Source: an uncultured Bacilli bacterium
Lineage (GTDB): Bacteria > Bacillota_I > Bacilli_A > RF39 > UBA660
Direction of reading: 5' to 3'
Assembly (NCBI GenBank): GCA_910583945.1
Contig: CAJTYF010000001.1
Span: 1 to 64,000, forward strand
Length of the DNA: 64,000 bases
Shown: positions 1-8,886 of the stretch, piece after piece
How the letters are laid out: the number at the start of each line of letters is the position of its first letter
Numbering within the stretch: the stretch's first letter is position 1
The notes under the pieces: generated by a model
Seen by the model: the letters and a program-made list of their open reading frames with translations, nothing else
What the model was told of the DNA's origin: nothing
Database searches by the model: none
Translations under genes and position numbers: made by a program

Positions 1-773
1 CTTATTATAATCTGTCCTTTTCTTTTTTGTCTAATTTATTGTAACCAATCCAATATTGAACCTAATATATCAGAAACTATTTTAAAAGATAATTTTAAAT
101 TATTAAATGAAAATGGTATAGATGTTATTCATTATTATAGACCTTTTCTTCCACAAAATTCAGATCCTAAGAAAATTCAAGAAATGCTTGATTATGTTAA
201 TCAATATACAGACGTATCAGTAACAACTGGTTTAGCACTTATTGAAACATTTATTGATAAATTAAATTGTTGGGATGAAGTAAAAACTAATAAGGAAGCA
301 TGTTTAAAAGCAAATTGTGTATGGCCTGATACAGCATGGAACTTCTTTAATGATGGTTATTCTCATAATCAGCAAATATTTCAAACAAACACTTGTGGTT
401 TAAATTCTAAACTTAAAAGACCTTCCACTCAATATTATGGAACAGAGGAATGCTTAAAATATAATCATTGCAGTAAAGAACAAAGAGAACGTTGTAGGTT
501 AGCTCATCAAAAATTAAATGAGAATTTATTAAAAGAAAGATGTTCGTTATTACTTAAAAAATTAGGATTTGATACGAATAGTGTAGAATATTCTTTTGAC
601 GAGTATGGAAGTTTAGAAATTAAAAATATAGATTTAAAAATAAAAGATGCTTCTTATTTATCCTATAAATTAGGTATCAAAGTATATGTTTCACTAATAA
701 TATTGTTAAAGATACATATAACTCAACTTTAAATGGGGCAAAACCATTAGTTTTAAAGGTAGGTGGCAAGTAA
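1..773 (+). pseudogene. 3' part of cysteine-rich protein, possibly radical SAM; frameshifted near its end
   Basis: The frame is open from base 1, so the 5' end lies outside the window. It runs to a stop at 730-732. About eleven cysteines lie in clusters such as KANCVW, NTCGL and KYNHCSKEQRERC. The strand-like segments VIHYYRPFLPQNSDP and VSVTTGL would suit the C-terminal half of a radical SAM barrel, but the CxxxCxxC motif would be upstream and is not seen. Around 690-700 the sense seems to move to another frame, giving a more natural end (GAKPLVLKVGGK, stop 771-773). That implies a 1-nt indel near position 695. The family assignment is tentative. Confidence 0.4.
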
Positions 774-943
774 TGAAGGATATAATTAAATTTTTAGATA
801 CGCATTATGATGCTGCTTTAAAACTTGTAAGCGATTTTGATATTACGAAGAGTAAAGAATGGAATCCACAAGTATATTTAAATGAATTATATGTGCAATT
901 AGGACATGTGTATAATGTTTATCAGCAACTGAATTTGGAATAA
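773..943 (+). pseudogene. 5' stub of a small protein, truncated by a deletion junction
   Basis: A 56-codon frame starts at an ATG that overlaps the preceding TAA (TAATGA). It reads MKDIIKFLDTHYDAALKLV, then a segment with EWNPQVYLNELYVQLGHVYN. The helical EW..E.YVQLGH pattern is reminiscent of MazG-like or other all-alpha NTP pyrophosphohydrolases, but it is too short to assign. From about 925 the sequence in another frame becomes the C-terminus of a serine recombinase. This gene was therefore probably cut by a deletion near 920-930. Confidence 0.35.
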
Positions 944-1197
944 TTAAAAATAGTAATACAGTTGAGATAGAAAAACTTAATACAAAGTTATCTGAATTAG
1001 ATTCTGAAATAATTCATTTAAAAGCTGATAAGAGCAAACAAACTGATAGAATTAAATTATTTGAACAATATAAAGATATTTCAGAATTGAATAAGGTTGT
1101 ACTTGATGCTTTTGTAACTAAAATAGAAATTGGTAAAATAGATTCTCAAACATCCGAAAGACCTATTAATATTGAGTGGAATTTGTACTCTGCATAG
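925..1197 (+). pseudogene. 3' remnant of a large serine recombinase
   Basis: The frame 925-1197 encodes about 90 residues ending in KDISELNKVVLDAFVTKIEI and then RPINIEWNLYS. This matches the typical tail of large serine recombinases (coiled-coil region, then I-L-T/N-x-E/V-x-x-x-L/F-V-x-x-I-x-I and a final I-x-I-x-W strand). The catalytic resolvase domain and zinc-binding domain are absent. No start codon or Shine-Dalgarno site precedes it. It is read as the scar of an excised or decayed integrative element. The identification rests on the C-terminal pattern only. Confidence 0.6.
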
Positions 1198-1249
1198 CAA
1201 AATTATACCTAAAGAAACATTTTGGGTATATCCTTAATACGGGGGGGTT

Positions 1250-2149
1250 ATAAGAACTAATAACCAACAAGAGAGGAAAACTAAAAAATTACTAGGAATA
1301 CTAGGAATTGGATTAGTTATAGGAGTTGTAAATGTAAGAGCTATAACAAGTCATGAGGTCACGTATGAAAATCAAGGCGTAACCGAGAATTTAACTGAAA
1401 CACTAGATAAATTATATCGTGAATTAAAAGAATATAAAACAAGTGGAAGTGTTACGAGTACAGAAATGTTAGAAGGAAGTACCGGTTATGCTAAAGGAAA
1501 ATTAGTAACGGGAAGTATTAAGAAAAAAGGAAGTACAACATATACGCCTGGAGTTAATAATCAAGTTATCAGTAAAGGCCAATATCTAAGTGAAAATCAA
1601 GTGATATTAGGAGATGCAGATTTAAAAGCAGCCAATATTAAAAATGGAGTAGAAATCTTCGGAGTAACAGGAACCTTTACCAGTGATGCGAACGCTATAG
1701 CGAATCAAATACTAAGTGGAAAAACAGCGTATGTAAAAGGAAATAAAATAACAGGAAGTATGTCGAATAAAGCAGGAGCTACCGTAACAGCTAGTACAAC
1801 CACTAGTGATGCAACTTATACCTATGTAACCATACCAGCAGCGGGTTATTATGATACCTCTAGTAAAGTGAAAGTTGAAAAGAATAAGTTAGAATCGTCT
1901 TTAAAAGAAACCTTTGGTGTTAATATGGCAAATACTATGAGCTATTTTCAATTACAAAATCTTGAAAAATACAAAACGCTTTCAGTGTTGTTAAGTAGCT
2001 CTACTATAGATCGGAGATTAATTGTTTATGGTGACGCTACTGAACTTGGTCGTATTCAAGATAATATTTGGCACACTTATGATATAGGTAAGTATAGTTC
2101 GATAAAAATTACTGGAGACGGTAGTGTAGGTGGAAGTGTAAATCAATAA
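1250..2149 (+). CDS. surface protein with tail-fibre-like GKTAYV repeats, start region disrupted
   Basis: The reading frame is open from 1238. It encodes a basic stretch, a hydrophobic segment (LLGILGIGLVIGVVNVRA) and a linker before the first ATG at 1466. The real protein is therefore probably longer than the 227 residues from 1466, but no ATG/GTG/TTG exists in frame at its head. The body has repeats of the type FGVTGTFTSDANA...IL.GKTAYVKGNKITGSM, common in phage tail fibres and surface proteins of gut Firmicutes. It lies 50 bp after the recombinase remnant and just after a run of seven G, suggesting loss of its 5' end. Likely a membrane-anchored surface protein. The function is unknown. Confidence 0.5.
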   Translation: MRTNNQQERKTKKLLGILGIGLVIGVVNVRAITSHEVTYENQGVTENLTETLDKLYRELKEYKTSGSVTSTEMLEGSTGYAKGKLVTGSIKKKGSTTYTPGVNNQVISKGQYLSENQVILGDADLKAANIKNGVEIFGVTGTFTSDANAIANQILSGKTAYVKGNKITGSMSNKAGATVTASTTTSDATYTYVTIPAAGYYDTSSKVKVEKNKLESSLKETFGVNMANTMSYFQLQNLEKYKTLSVLLSSSTIDRRLIVYGDATELGRIQDNIWHTYDIGKYSSIKITGDGSVGGSVNQ

Positions 2150-2294
2150 TATTCTATAGGAGAGTTTAGTGTTTCTTAAATAGAATGTATAACTAGATTT
2201 TAAATGTAAAAGCAACAAGCAATATCAGTTATAATAAAATTAGCATAATTATAAATATTTTTCTATTTTTGCATATAATGAAATAGGTGATATT

Positions 2295-2648
2295 ATGGCT
2301 ACAAAAGACGATTTTAAAAACTTTGCCTACAAACATCCAGAGCTTGTCAAATACATAAAAAGTGGAGAAGCCACATGGCAAAAATTTTATGAAATTTATG
2401 ATATTTATGGGGATAATTTAGACGCATGGAAAGAATATATTGGAAAAACAACTCCTACAAGCGATTATAATTTTAAAAGTATAACAGATAAACTTAAAAA
2501 CATTGATTTAAACAGTGTTCAAGAACACATCAATACTGCCCAAAAAGCACTAGGAATTGTCCAAGAACTAACCAACAAAGGAGCTACTTCCACAGTAAAA
2601 GCCGAAAGTGTTACACCAAGACCTATAAATAAAATCTTTGAGGATTAA
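2295..2648 (+). CDS. YlbD-like coat family protein
   Basis: This encodes 117 residues beginning MATKDDFKNFAYKHPELVKY, then SGEATWQKFYEIYDIYGDN. The FKxFVxxHPxLxxxVRxGExTWQxLYExW pattern is that of the Bacillus YlbD (putative spore coat) family. The start follows an ATAGGTGATATT ribosome site. It is directly upstream of a YlbE-like gene, as in Bacillus subtilis, which supports the assignment. The C-terminal third is low in conservation and probably disordered. A coat role is only known for spore formers, and nothing here proves sporulation. Confidence 0.6.
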   Translation: MATKDDFKNFAYKHPELVKYIKSGEATWQKFYEIYDIYGDNLDAWKEYIGKTTPTSDYNFKSITDKLKNIDLNSVQEHINTAQKALGIVQELTNKGATSTVKAESVTPRPINKIFED

Positions 2649-2649
2649 T

Positions 2650-2871
2650 ATGGATTTACAACTACAACAGAAGTTTGAAACAGACAAAAAAATGCAAGAA
2701 TTATTAAAAAGAAATTCTTATTGGTTTAAAGAATTAAATCGAAGCAGTGAAAGCTATAAAGATTTTACTAATGCCATGAAAGAAAAATACCATTTAAAAA
2801 TGACAGATAAAATAAGCGATACGATTGATAATATTGATTTAATTAGTGGTATTTTAGAAAGTTTGAAATAA
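2650..2871 (+). CDS. YlbE-like protein
   Basis: About 73 residues, all helical in appearance: QLQQKFETDKKMQELLKRNS, then YWFKELNRSSESYKDF. This resembles the YlbE family (helical, with a xWYRxLxRxPxxxxxF core). The ATG at 2650 is preferred because GAGG (2640-2643) sits six bases before it. A TTG at 2638 in the same frame is less likely. The gene starts 1 bp after the YlbD-like stop and is presumably co-transcribed with it. The role is unknown in any organism. Confidence 0.5.
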   Translation: MDLQLQQKFETDKKMQELLKRNSYWFKELNRSSESYKDFTNAMKEKYHLKMTDKISDTIDNIDLISGILESLK

Positions 2872-2922
2872 AAGGAGCAATGTAAAATATAAGAAAATTA
2901 AATATAATTTTCATGGGTAGGA

Positions 2923-2952
2923 TTGACTTAAACCTTATTTTTGTTATATACT
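2923..2952 (+). promoter_or_regulatory. sigma-A type promoter of the pilin gene
   Basis: TTGACT at 2923-2928 and TATACT at 2947-2952 are 18 bp apart, or TATATA at 2945 with a 16 bp spacer. They are followed by an A/T start region and the GGGAG ribosome site of the pilin gene 30 bp further on. Confidence 0.6.
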
Positions 2953-2984
2953 AAATATACAAGGTAAAGGTGGGAGTCACAAAA

Positions 2985-3539
2985 ATGAAATTTATAAAGA
3001 TAAAAAAATATAAAAAAGGTTTTACTTTGGTTGAATTATTAGCGGTTATTGTAGTATTATCCATTATTATTTTAATTGCTTCGTCTGGAATTGGTTCTGC
3101 ATTGCAAAAAGCCCGAAAAAGTGCTTTAGCTATTGAAGGAAATGAACTTATAAATGCTGCTAAAAGTGCTTATCAACTAGATATTTTGGATAATAAAGTT
3201 AAAAGCGGAAGTGCATGTTATTCTTTAGAATATTTATTTCAAGAAGGTTATTACAGTAAAGGTGGATCGGATAAAGACGGCGGATACACTGGAAGTGTTT
3301 TAGTAACAAGTGATGGAAACAAAGTATCCTATAAATTTTGGATAGGAAACGGAAGTTTCGTTTTTGCAAGTGCAGACACAGGGACGACTGGAACCGCTGC
3401 AAGTACAGATACATCAGGAAATGGAGCAGACCATTTTTGTGGACTTAAAGGTCAACAAACTGGACCTATAATATTTGCTTGGAACGGATCAAAAGGCGTA
3501 GGAGTTTCTCCTAAAGATGTAACAGATAATTTAAAATAG
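2985..3539 (+). CDS. type IV pilin-like protein with prepilin N-terminus
   Basis: A short basic leader ends in KKG, followed by FTLVELLAVIVVLSIIILIA, the class III prepilin signal cut by a PilD/ComC-type peptidase between G and F, with the conserved Glu5. The remaining ~150 residues have two cysteines (GSACYS and HFCGL) that could form a disulphide, and a Ser/Thr/Gly-rich loop. The ATG at 2985 has GGGAG eight to nine bases upstream. It stands alone with its own promoter and terminator and no assembly ATPase nearby. It could be a ComGC-like pseudopilin or a stand-alone major pilin. Confidence 0.8.
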   Translation: MKFIKIKKYKKGFTLVELLAVIVVLSIIILIASSGIGSALQKARKSALAIEGNELINAAKSAYQLDILDNKVKSGSACYSLEYLFQEGYYSKGGSDKDGGYTGSVLVTSDGNKVSYKFWIGNGSFVFASADTGTTGTAASTDTSGNGADHFCGLKGQQTGPIIFAWNGSKGVGVSPKDVTDNLK

Positions 3540-3560
3540 AAGAAAGTTCTTCTTTTTTTT
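3539..3560 (+). terminator. rho-independent terminator after the pilin gene
   Basis: The short stem GAAGAA/TTCTTC with a 2-nt loop is followed by eight T. It is weak in GC but well placed just after the TAG stop. Confidence 0.5.
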
Positions 3561-3594
3561 ATGATTTAATGAGATAATAGAATCGGTGATAAAA

Positions 3595-4473
3595 ATGATT
3601 TTAGGAAGTCATGTAAATTTTGGAAGTGAACAATTATTAGGATGCGTAAAACAAGCTCTTGGTTATGGGGCAAATACCTTTATGTTTTATACAGGAGCCC
3701 CTCAAAATACAGTGCGAAAAAGTTTAGATAAAGAAAAAAATGAAGAAGCAAAAAAATTAATGAAAGAAAATAATATTGAAATCGAGAACATTGTTTGCCA
3801 TGCACCCTATATTATTAATTTAGCTAACAATACAAGCATTGAAAAATGGCAATTTAGTATTTCATTTTTAAAACAAGAATTAAACCGTTGTGAAGAACTA
3901 GGAATAAAATACATCGTTGTCCACCCTGGAAGTAGTGTAGGTATTGAAAGAAACGAAGCTTTGCAAAATATCAGCGAAGCCTTAAATCAAATCATAATAG
4001 AAAATGGACCGATGATTCTCTTAGAAACAATGGCAGGAAAAGGTACTGAATGTGGGTGTACTCTAGAAGAAATTAAAACAATTTTAAGTCAAGTAAAATC
4101 TAAAAATATTGGTGTCTGTTTGGATACCTGTCATTTAAACGATTCAGGGATTGATATGAAAGATTTTGACAACTACTTAGAAGAATTTAATCAAGAAATA
4201 GGTCTAGATAAAATTCATTGTATTCATATTAACGATAGCAAAAATGAACGAAACAGTCATAAAGATCGCCACGAGAACATTGGTTATGGAACCATTGGCT
4301 TTGATACTTTAATTAAAATCATCAATCATGACAAATTAAAAGACGTTCCAAAAATATTAGAAACGCCTTATATCGATCGACTTTATCCTCCCTATAAATT
4401 TGAAATAGAAAGCATTAAAAGTCAAAAATTTAATGAACATTTAAAAGAAGACATTATAGAATTTTACAAATAA
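3595..4473 (+). CDS. nfo: endonuclease IV (AP endonuclease)
   Basis: This 292-residue protein shows the whole Nfo TIM-barrel signature in order: GSHVNF, FMFYTGAPQNT, VCHAPYIINLA, YIVVHPGS, LLETMAGKGTECG, CLDTCHLNDSGID, IHINDSKNERNSHKDRHENI and LETPYID. The His, Glu and Asp ligands of the three zinc ions are present. It cleaves 5' to abasic sites in base excision repair. The ATG at 3595 is chosen because GGTGAT lies just upstream; the in-frame GTG at 3586 would use that site itself. A YqfT-like gene is convergent at its 3' end, as next to nfo in Bacillus. Confidence 0.92.
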   Translation: MILGSHVNFGSEQLLGCVKQALGYGANTFMFYTGAPQNTVRKSLDKEKNEEAKKLMKENNIEIENIVCHAPYIINLANNTSIEKWQFSISFLKQELNRCEELGIKYIVVHPGSSVGIERNEALQNISEALNQIIIENGPMILLETMAGKGTECGCTLEEIKTILSQVKSKNIGVCLDTCHLNDSGIDMKDFDNYLEEFNQEIGLDKIHCIHINDSKNERNSHKDRHENIGYGTIGFDTLIKIINHDKLKDVPKILETPYIDRLYPPYKFEIESIKSQKFNEHLKEDIIEFYK

Positions 4474-4724
4474 TTTTTATAGCGAGCAAAGTATTCTTTA
4501 AACAATTTTTCGATTTTTACAAAATTTTCTGGAGAATAATAATTTTGGTATTTAGCCAAATTTAAAGAATTGGGATTATTTAATAAATATTGCCAATTTT
4601 TTTTGACAAAATGAAAAGTAAAGTTAAGTTCATCATTAGATAAAAAAATATTATTTTTACGAGCAAAATTGTCAATATCTTGTGCACTTAATTTATTCAT
4701 ATATCTTTCAATAATGTTATACAT
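4464..4724 (-). CDS. YqfT-like (DUF2624) protein
   Basis: 86 residues with a helical pattern: INKLSAQDIDNFARKNNI, then FVKKNWQYLLNNP and FVKIEKLFKEYFARY. This fits the DUF2624/YqfT family (helix, elongated loop, terminal lysine/phenylalanine helix). AGGTG precedes the start by five bases. The gene converges on and overlaps the end of nfo by ten bases. The same neighbour occurs in Bacillus (yqfS-yqfT), which is the main support. No function is known. Confidence 0.5.
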   Translation of the reverse strand: MYNIIERYMNKLSAQDIDNFARKNNIFLSNDELNFTFHFVKKNWQYLLNNPNSLNLAKYQNYYSPENFVKIEKLFKEYFARYKNYL

Positions 4725-4788
4725 AATATCACCTAGTATATTGTATGAAAAACTATTTATTTCTAATACTATGAATAGGTGTATTTAA

Positions 4789-6732
4789 ATGAAAAAAATT
4801 TATTTATCTATAATGTTAATTTTTACAATCGTTGTAATCGTTAATCTTTATAAAATGATGTTTAGCAATCAAAATTACCAACAAAAATATGAAGAAAAAA
4901 CAACGATACTAGTAAAATCCTTATCTACTCCTCGAGGAAGAATATTGGATTGTAAAGGAAGAGTTCTAGTCGATAACATAGGAATAAAAGGGGTGGTTTA
5001 TCGAAAAATGAAGGACATAAAAAAAGAAGATGAATTAACCATTGCTTATGAGCTTGCCAAGCGTTTGGAAATAAATCAAACATTAAGCAAAAATGATTTG
5101 AAAAAATTTTGGTTAACCAAATACCCAGAAGAAGGTGAAGCATTAATCACTTTAGAAGAAAAAGAACTATTAGAAAAAAGAAAATTGACAACTAATGATT
5201 TATACCTTTTAAAATTAGATCGAATCACCGACGAACAATTAAGTGTATTTGATGACTCAGATAAAAAGGCAGCTTTGATTTATCAATTAATGAATAATGG
5301 ATATAGTAGTGAAGCTAAAATTATAAAACTAGAAGTTTCAGAAGAAGAATACGCCCGTGTTTTAGAAGCATCTTTACCCGGTGTCACCAACGAAATGTAT
5401 TTTAAAAGAACCTACCCCTATGGAAACAGTTTAAAAAGTTTATTTGGGACAATTGGAAGTATTCCTGAAGAAGAAAAACAAATGTTTTTAGATTTAGGCT
5501 ATGCTCTAAACGATACAGTAGGGATAAGTTATTTAGAAAAACAGTATGAAGAATATTTAAAAGGGGAAAAAGACATTTATAAAGTGAACCAAGATGGAAC
5601 GTTAGAATTAATAAAAGAAGGGAAAAAAGGAAATGACTTAGTGTTGTCCATTGATATAGAAATGCAACAAGGCATCGAAGCCATTTTAAAAGAAGAAATA
5701 AAAAAAGGTAAAAAGCTTTTAAATACAGAATACTATAACGGGAGTTATGTCATAATAGGGGATTTAGAAGGAAATCTAAAGGCAATGGTAGGTTTAAAAT
5801 ATTTAGGAAACGATACCTTTAAAAATGTCGAGACAGATATCATCAATGCCTCTTTTACGATGGGAAGTGTTGTAAAAGGCGCCAGTATGGCGATGGCTTA
5901 TCAAAACAATTTAATTGAAGTTGGAAAAAAAATAAAGGACAGTTGTGTCAAACTCTATCTAGTTCCAGAAAAATGTTCGTATAAAAATCTAGGCATCATT
6001 GATGACATCACAGCTTTAAAAACCAGTAGCAATTATTATCAATTTCTTTTGGCTATTAAACTTGCGGGATATCAGTATTCTAGAAATATGAAAATGAACA
6101 TCACCGAAGAACCGTTTAATATTTATCGCGAAGCCTTTGCCTCCTTTGGATTAGGAGTAAAAACAGGCATTGATTTACCTAATGAATCCACAGGAATTAA
6201 AGGCAAAAAAATAGCCCCTGATTTATTACTAAACTTTTCAATTGGTCAGTACGACACTTATACGCCATTAAGCTTACTTCAATACATCAATACCATTTAT
6301 AATAATGGCATACGATACAATTTAAGACTAGCGAATCGAATAGAAGATGAAAATAAAAAGAGCTTAAAAATATTTGAAAAACAAAAACTAAGTGAATTTG
6401 ACTTAAATGAAGAATATTTCAATCGTATAAAAGAAGGTTTGTATCAAGTCGTCAATTTAGGAACCGGTTCAGGGTATGTAGACAGAAAATATAACGCAGT
6501 TGGAAAAACGGGAACCAGTGAATCGCTATTTGACAGCAATGGAGATGGAAGAGGGGATGTAGAGACGATAACCAATTCATTTGCTATGTATGCCCCTCGT
6601 GATAATCCAAAATATAGCATGGTTGTTCTAAGCCCGAATGTAAGTCATTATAATGGTAAAACCGACTTTTTTGCATACATTAATCGCTACATTAGTAATT
6701 CTGTGAGTGATTATATACTAACCAATTATTAG
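4789..6732 (+). CDS. class B penicillin-binding protein (PBP2-type transpeptidase)
   Basis: 647 residues with an N-terminal membrane anchor (residues 4-24), a dimerisation region containing STPRGRILDCKGRVLV, and a transpeptidase domain. The three active-site motifs are visible: SVVK with Ser about 360, SSN in LKTSSNYYQF, and KTGT in AVGKTGTSE. It cross-links peptidoglycan on the outer face of the membrane, probably in elongation. No PASTA domain follows, unlike the second PBP in this window (25089-27197). It is monocistronic, with an AATAGGTG ribosome site upstream. Confidence 0.88.
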   Translation: MKKIYLSIMLIFTIVVIVNLYKMMFSNQNYQQKYEEKTTILVKSLSTPRGRILDCKGRVLVDNIGIKGVVYRKMKDIKKEDELTIAYELAKRLEINQTLSKNDLKKFWLTKYPEEGEALITLEEKELLEKRKLTTNDLYLLKLDRITDEQLSVFDDSDKKAALIYQLMNNGYSSEAKIIKLEVSEEEYARVLEASLPGVTNEMYFKRTYPYGNSLKSLFGTIGSIPEEEKQMFLDLGYALNDTVGISYLEKQYEEYLKGEKDIYKVNQDGTLELIKEGKKGNDLVLSIDIEMQQGIEAILKEEIKKGKKLLNTEYYNGSYVIIGDLEGNLKAMVGLKYLGNDTFKNVETDIINASFTMGSVVKGASMAMAYQNNLIEVGKKIKDSCVKLYLVPEKCSYKNLGIIDDITALKTSSNYYQFLLAIKLAGYQYSRNMKMNITEEPFNIYREAFASFGLGVKTGIDLPNESTGIKGKKIAPDLLLNFSIGQYDTYTPLSLLQYINTIYNNGIRYNLRLANRIEDENKKSLKIFEKQKLSEFDLNEEYFNRIKEGLYQVVNLGTGSGYVDRKYNAVGKTGTSESLFDSNGDGRGDVETITNSFAMYAPRDNPKYSMVVLSPNVSHYNGKTDFFAYINRYISNSVSDYILTNY

Positions 6733-7009
6733 ATAAAAAAAGTTAAGTTCTTTTATTATGAGATTATCATTATTTACATCAAAAACTATACTATTAATAT
6801 ATTAAGTAAATACTATATAAAATTTACTTTTGTAAAAAAATAGAAAAAGACTTTTCAAACAAACCATTTTTTATAAGGATTTAGTAATAATCATGATGTT
6901 TTTTAATAAACGATTAAAGTGATTTGATATTAATTAAAATAATCTTTTGATACTCTTGAACGTTTTTTAAGCAAATCTATGCTGATAATGTGCTTTTTGT
7001 AATTGTTTT

Positions 7010-7480
7010 TTAAAATTTGTTGTTCTCCAAGGGTGAGACATTTGGGGAATGTATTTCTTTTTTTTTTAATAATTGTTGTTTTTTAAATTCTTTTTTTGTT
7101 TTCTTTCTAGATTTAGGAGAAATAATACCTGAGCGTGTTAAATGTTTATAAACAAAATGATAAGAGACCTTAATATTTTCTATTTCCTCTAAATATTCAA
7201 CAAAATGTCTGAAATTAAAGCCTTGATATTTCATTTTATAAAGTAGTCCAATATCATTGGAGATAGATTTATCTAATGTCTTGGTTGGACATTTTCCACG
7301 ATTCCCGTGGATAAATCCAGATTTACCTTTCTCCTTATAAAGGATAATAAGACGATCAATTTGTCTTATAGATAAACCGAGCTTTTTACTAGCTCTGTTT
7401 TTATTTCCGTTATGATCCACTAATTCCTTAATTACATTATATTTTTCTTGTTCATTCATTCTTAATTCTACCTTTCTCAT
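7010..7480 (-). pseudogene. N-terminal fragment of an ISNCY/IS1202-type transposase
   Basis: 156 residues starting with a helix-turn-helix region: MNEQEKYNVIKELVDHNGNK, then RASKKLGLSIRQIDRLI. It continues with KEKGKSGFIHGNRGKCP and a YEDxYxx-like stretch ending LTRSGIISPKSRKKTKKEFKK. This is the N-terminal third of ISNCY (IS1202 group) transposases, normally above 400 residues. The DDE catalytic core is missing, and the last 14 residues look like out-of-frame sequence. Start-proximal bases 7534-7558 contain two GAGACATTTTCA/AAGACATTATCA copies, possibly the IS end. The element is dead. Confidence 0.7.
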
Positions 7481-7664
7481 GTTTTGTCACCTCTAGTGAC
7501 TAGTATTTCCTTTTGAGACATTTTCAAAAGTTAACTGTTAAGACATTATCATAAATTAATCATAGCTATAAGCATTATTATTGTAAATTAGATAGACTTT
7601 TTTCTTTTTTTGTATTAAAATACCTATTACAAAAGCCACAAAGGGGTTGAAAGGGAGAATAAAA

Positions 7665-8816
7665 ATGGAAAATTTATTTATTAGTCATTTAAATGAAAAA
7701 GATGAGGATCATTTTACCACCGATTTAGGGTTATTTTTAAGAAGAACTTCTGATGTACCTTTTAAAAAACTCTGTAATCTTTTTACTAATGCCAATATTA
7801 TTAGAATAAATCCCACAAAAAATCAAACAGATGAGGAGTATTTTAATAATCTAAATTTTGAAAAAGAACTTGCGCTTTCTCTTCCACAAAATAAAAATAA
7901 TATTGTATTAAAAAGATACCCAAAATTAGAAAAAGGAGAATCTTACATCTTTGTTGCCAATCATACTTGTCCAGAAGACATTGAAACACTTTTAAATATT
8001 ATTGATCGAAACGCTTATTTAGTATTAGGATCCATTGAATCTTTAAAATATAATCCTGAAATGTATTTATTATGGTTAAATGGAATGATTCCCTTTGATA
8101 TTTTAAGTAAAAAAGAAAGAAAAGAACTTCCCGCTAAAATGGAACGTGTCATCAAGACCAATAGTATCTTAATTTTTCCCGAAGGCTCTCATAATTATCA
8201 TCCTAATAAAATTGTCAATCACTTATTTGATGGACCAGTAAACCTAGCTTTAAAAACAAAAAAGAAAATTGTTCTTTTATCACTTGTTAAAGATAAAGAG
8301 AAAAATATCGCTTACGTTGATGCCAGTAACCCCATAGATCTATCTACTCTAAACCTTAACATAAACGATTATTTTCCCGGTGCTCCTCAAAGCGAAAAAT
8401 ATTATGTGAAAGCTTTGTCTAGTTTTTTAAGAGATAAAATGGCTACCGCTGTGTATTACATGATGGAAAGAAACCTAACCTCTTTAGTAAGAGAAAACTA
8501 TCAAGAAATTGATAACTTCTTTATAGATAAATACATTGAAGACGCTTTTTCTCATCTAAAATGGCAACATGATTGTTTCGAAGCCGAATATTTAGTGAAA
8601 AAAACATCAGAGGACAAAGCGTATGAAGAAGTAGTAAAAAATTTAAATCAATTGCAATACACTTTAATTGTTAAAAAGGAAAACTTAAATGCTCTTGAAT
8701 ACTATTACAAGGCTAAAGACTTAGAAAGTAAAGATGTTGTGACCTACATGAGAAACTATTGGCTTGAAACTCAAAAAGAAGAAGAACTAACAAGAAAATT
8801 AAAGAAGGTGGGGTAA
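7665..8816 (+). CDS. PlsC-like lysophospholipid acyltransferase
   Basis: 383 residues. The acyltransferase motifs are NHTCPED (the NHx4D catalytic motif, in IFVANHTCPEDIE) and FPEGSHNYHP (the FPEG glycerol-phosphate-binding motif) about 80 residues later. The C-terminal half is charged and helical and is not typical of PlsC, so the substrate may differ from lysophosphatidate. No clear membrane span was seen. The ATG at 7665 has AAAGGGAG seven bases upstream; the TTG at 7647 is rejected. It probably acts at the inner face of the membrane in lipid synthesis or remodelling. Confidence 0.75.
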   Translation: MENLFISHLNEKDEDHFTTDLGLFLRRTSDVPFKKLCNLFTNANIIRINPTKNQTDEEYFNNLNFEKELALSLPQNKNNIVLKRYPKLEKGESYIFVANHTCPEDIETLLNIIDRNAYLVLGSIESLKYNPEMYLLWLNGMIPFDILSKKERKELPAKMERVIKTNSILIFPEGSHNYHPNKIVNHLFDGPVNLALKTKKKIVLLSLVKDKEKNIAYVDASNPIDLSTLNLNINDYFPGAPQSEKYYVKALSSFLRDKMATAVYYMMERNLTSLVRENYQEIDNFFIDKYIEDAFSHLKWQHDCFEAEYLVKKTSEDKAYEEVVKNLNQLQYTLIVKKENLNALEYYYKAKDLESKDVVTYMRNYWLETQKEEELTRKLKKVG

Positions 8817-8886
8817 AGTAATATTTTACTCTCTTTTTGTTGAAAAAACGTGTGGTTTATATTAATATTAAGATAGGTGATGTGTA

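Noticed and set aside
2018..2218. Minus-strand frame over the surface protein end
   Set aside because: Shadow frame with no ribosome site and unlikely composition.
6803..6814. Shared 12-mer AAGTAAATACTA with 11098-11109
   Set aside because: Too short to be meaningful in such AT-rich DNA; no flanking similarity.
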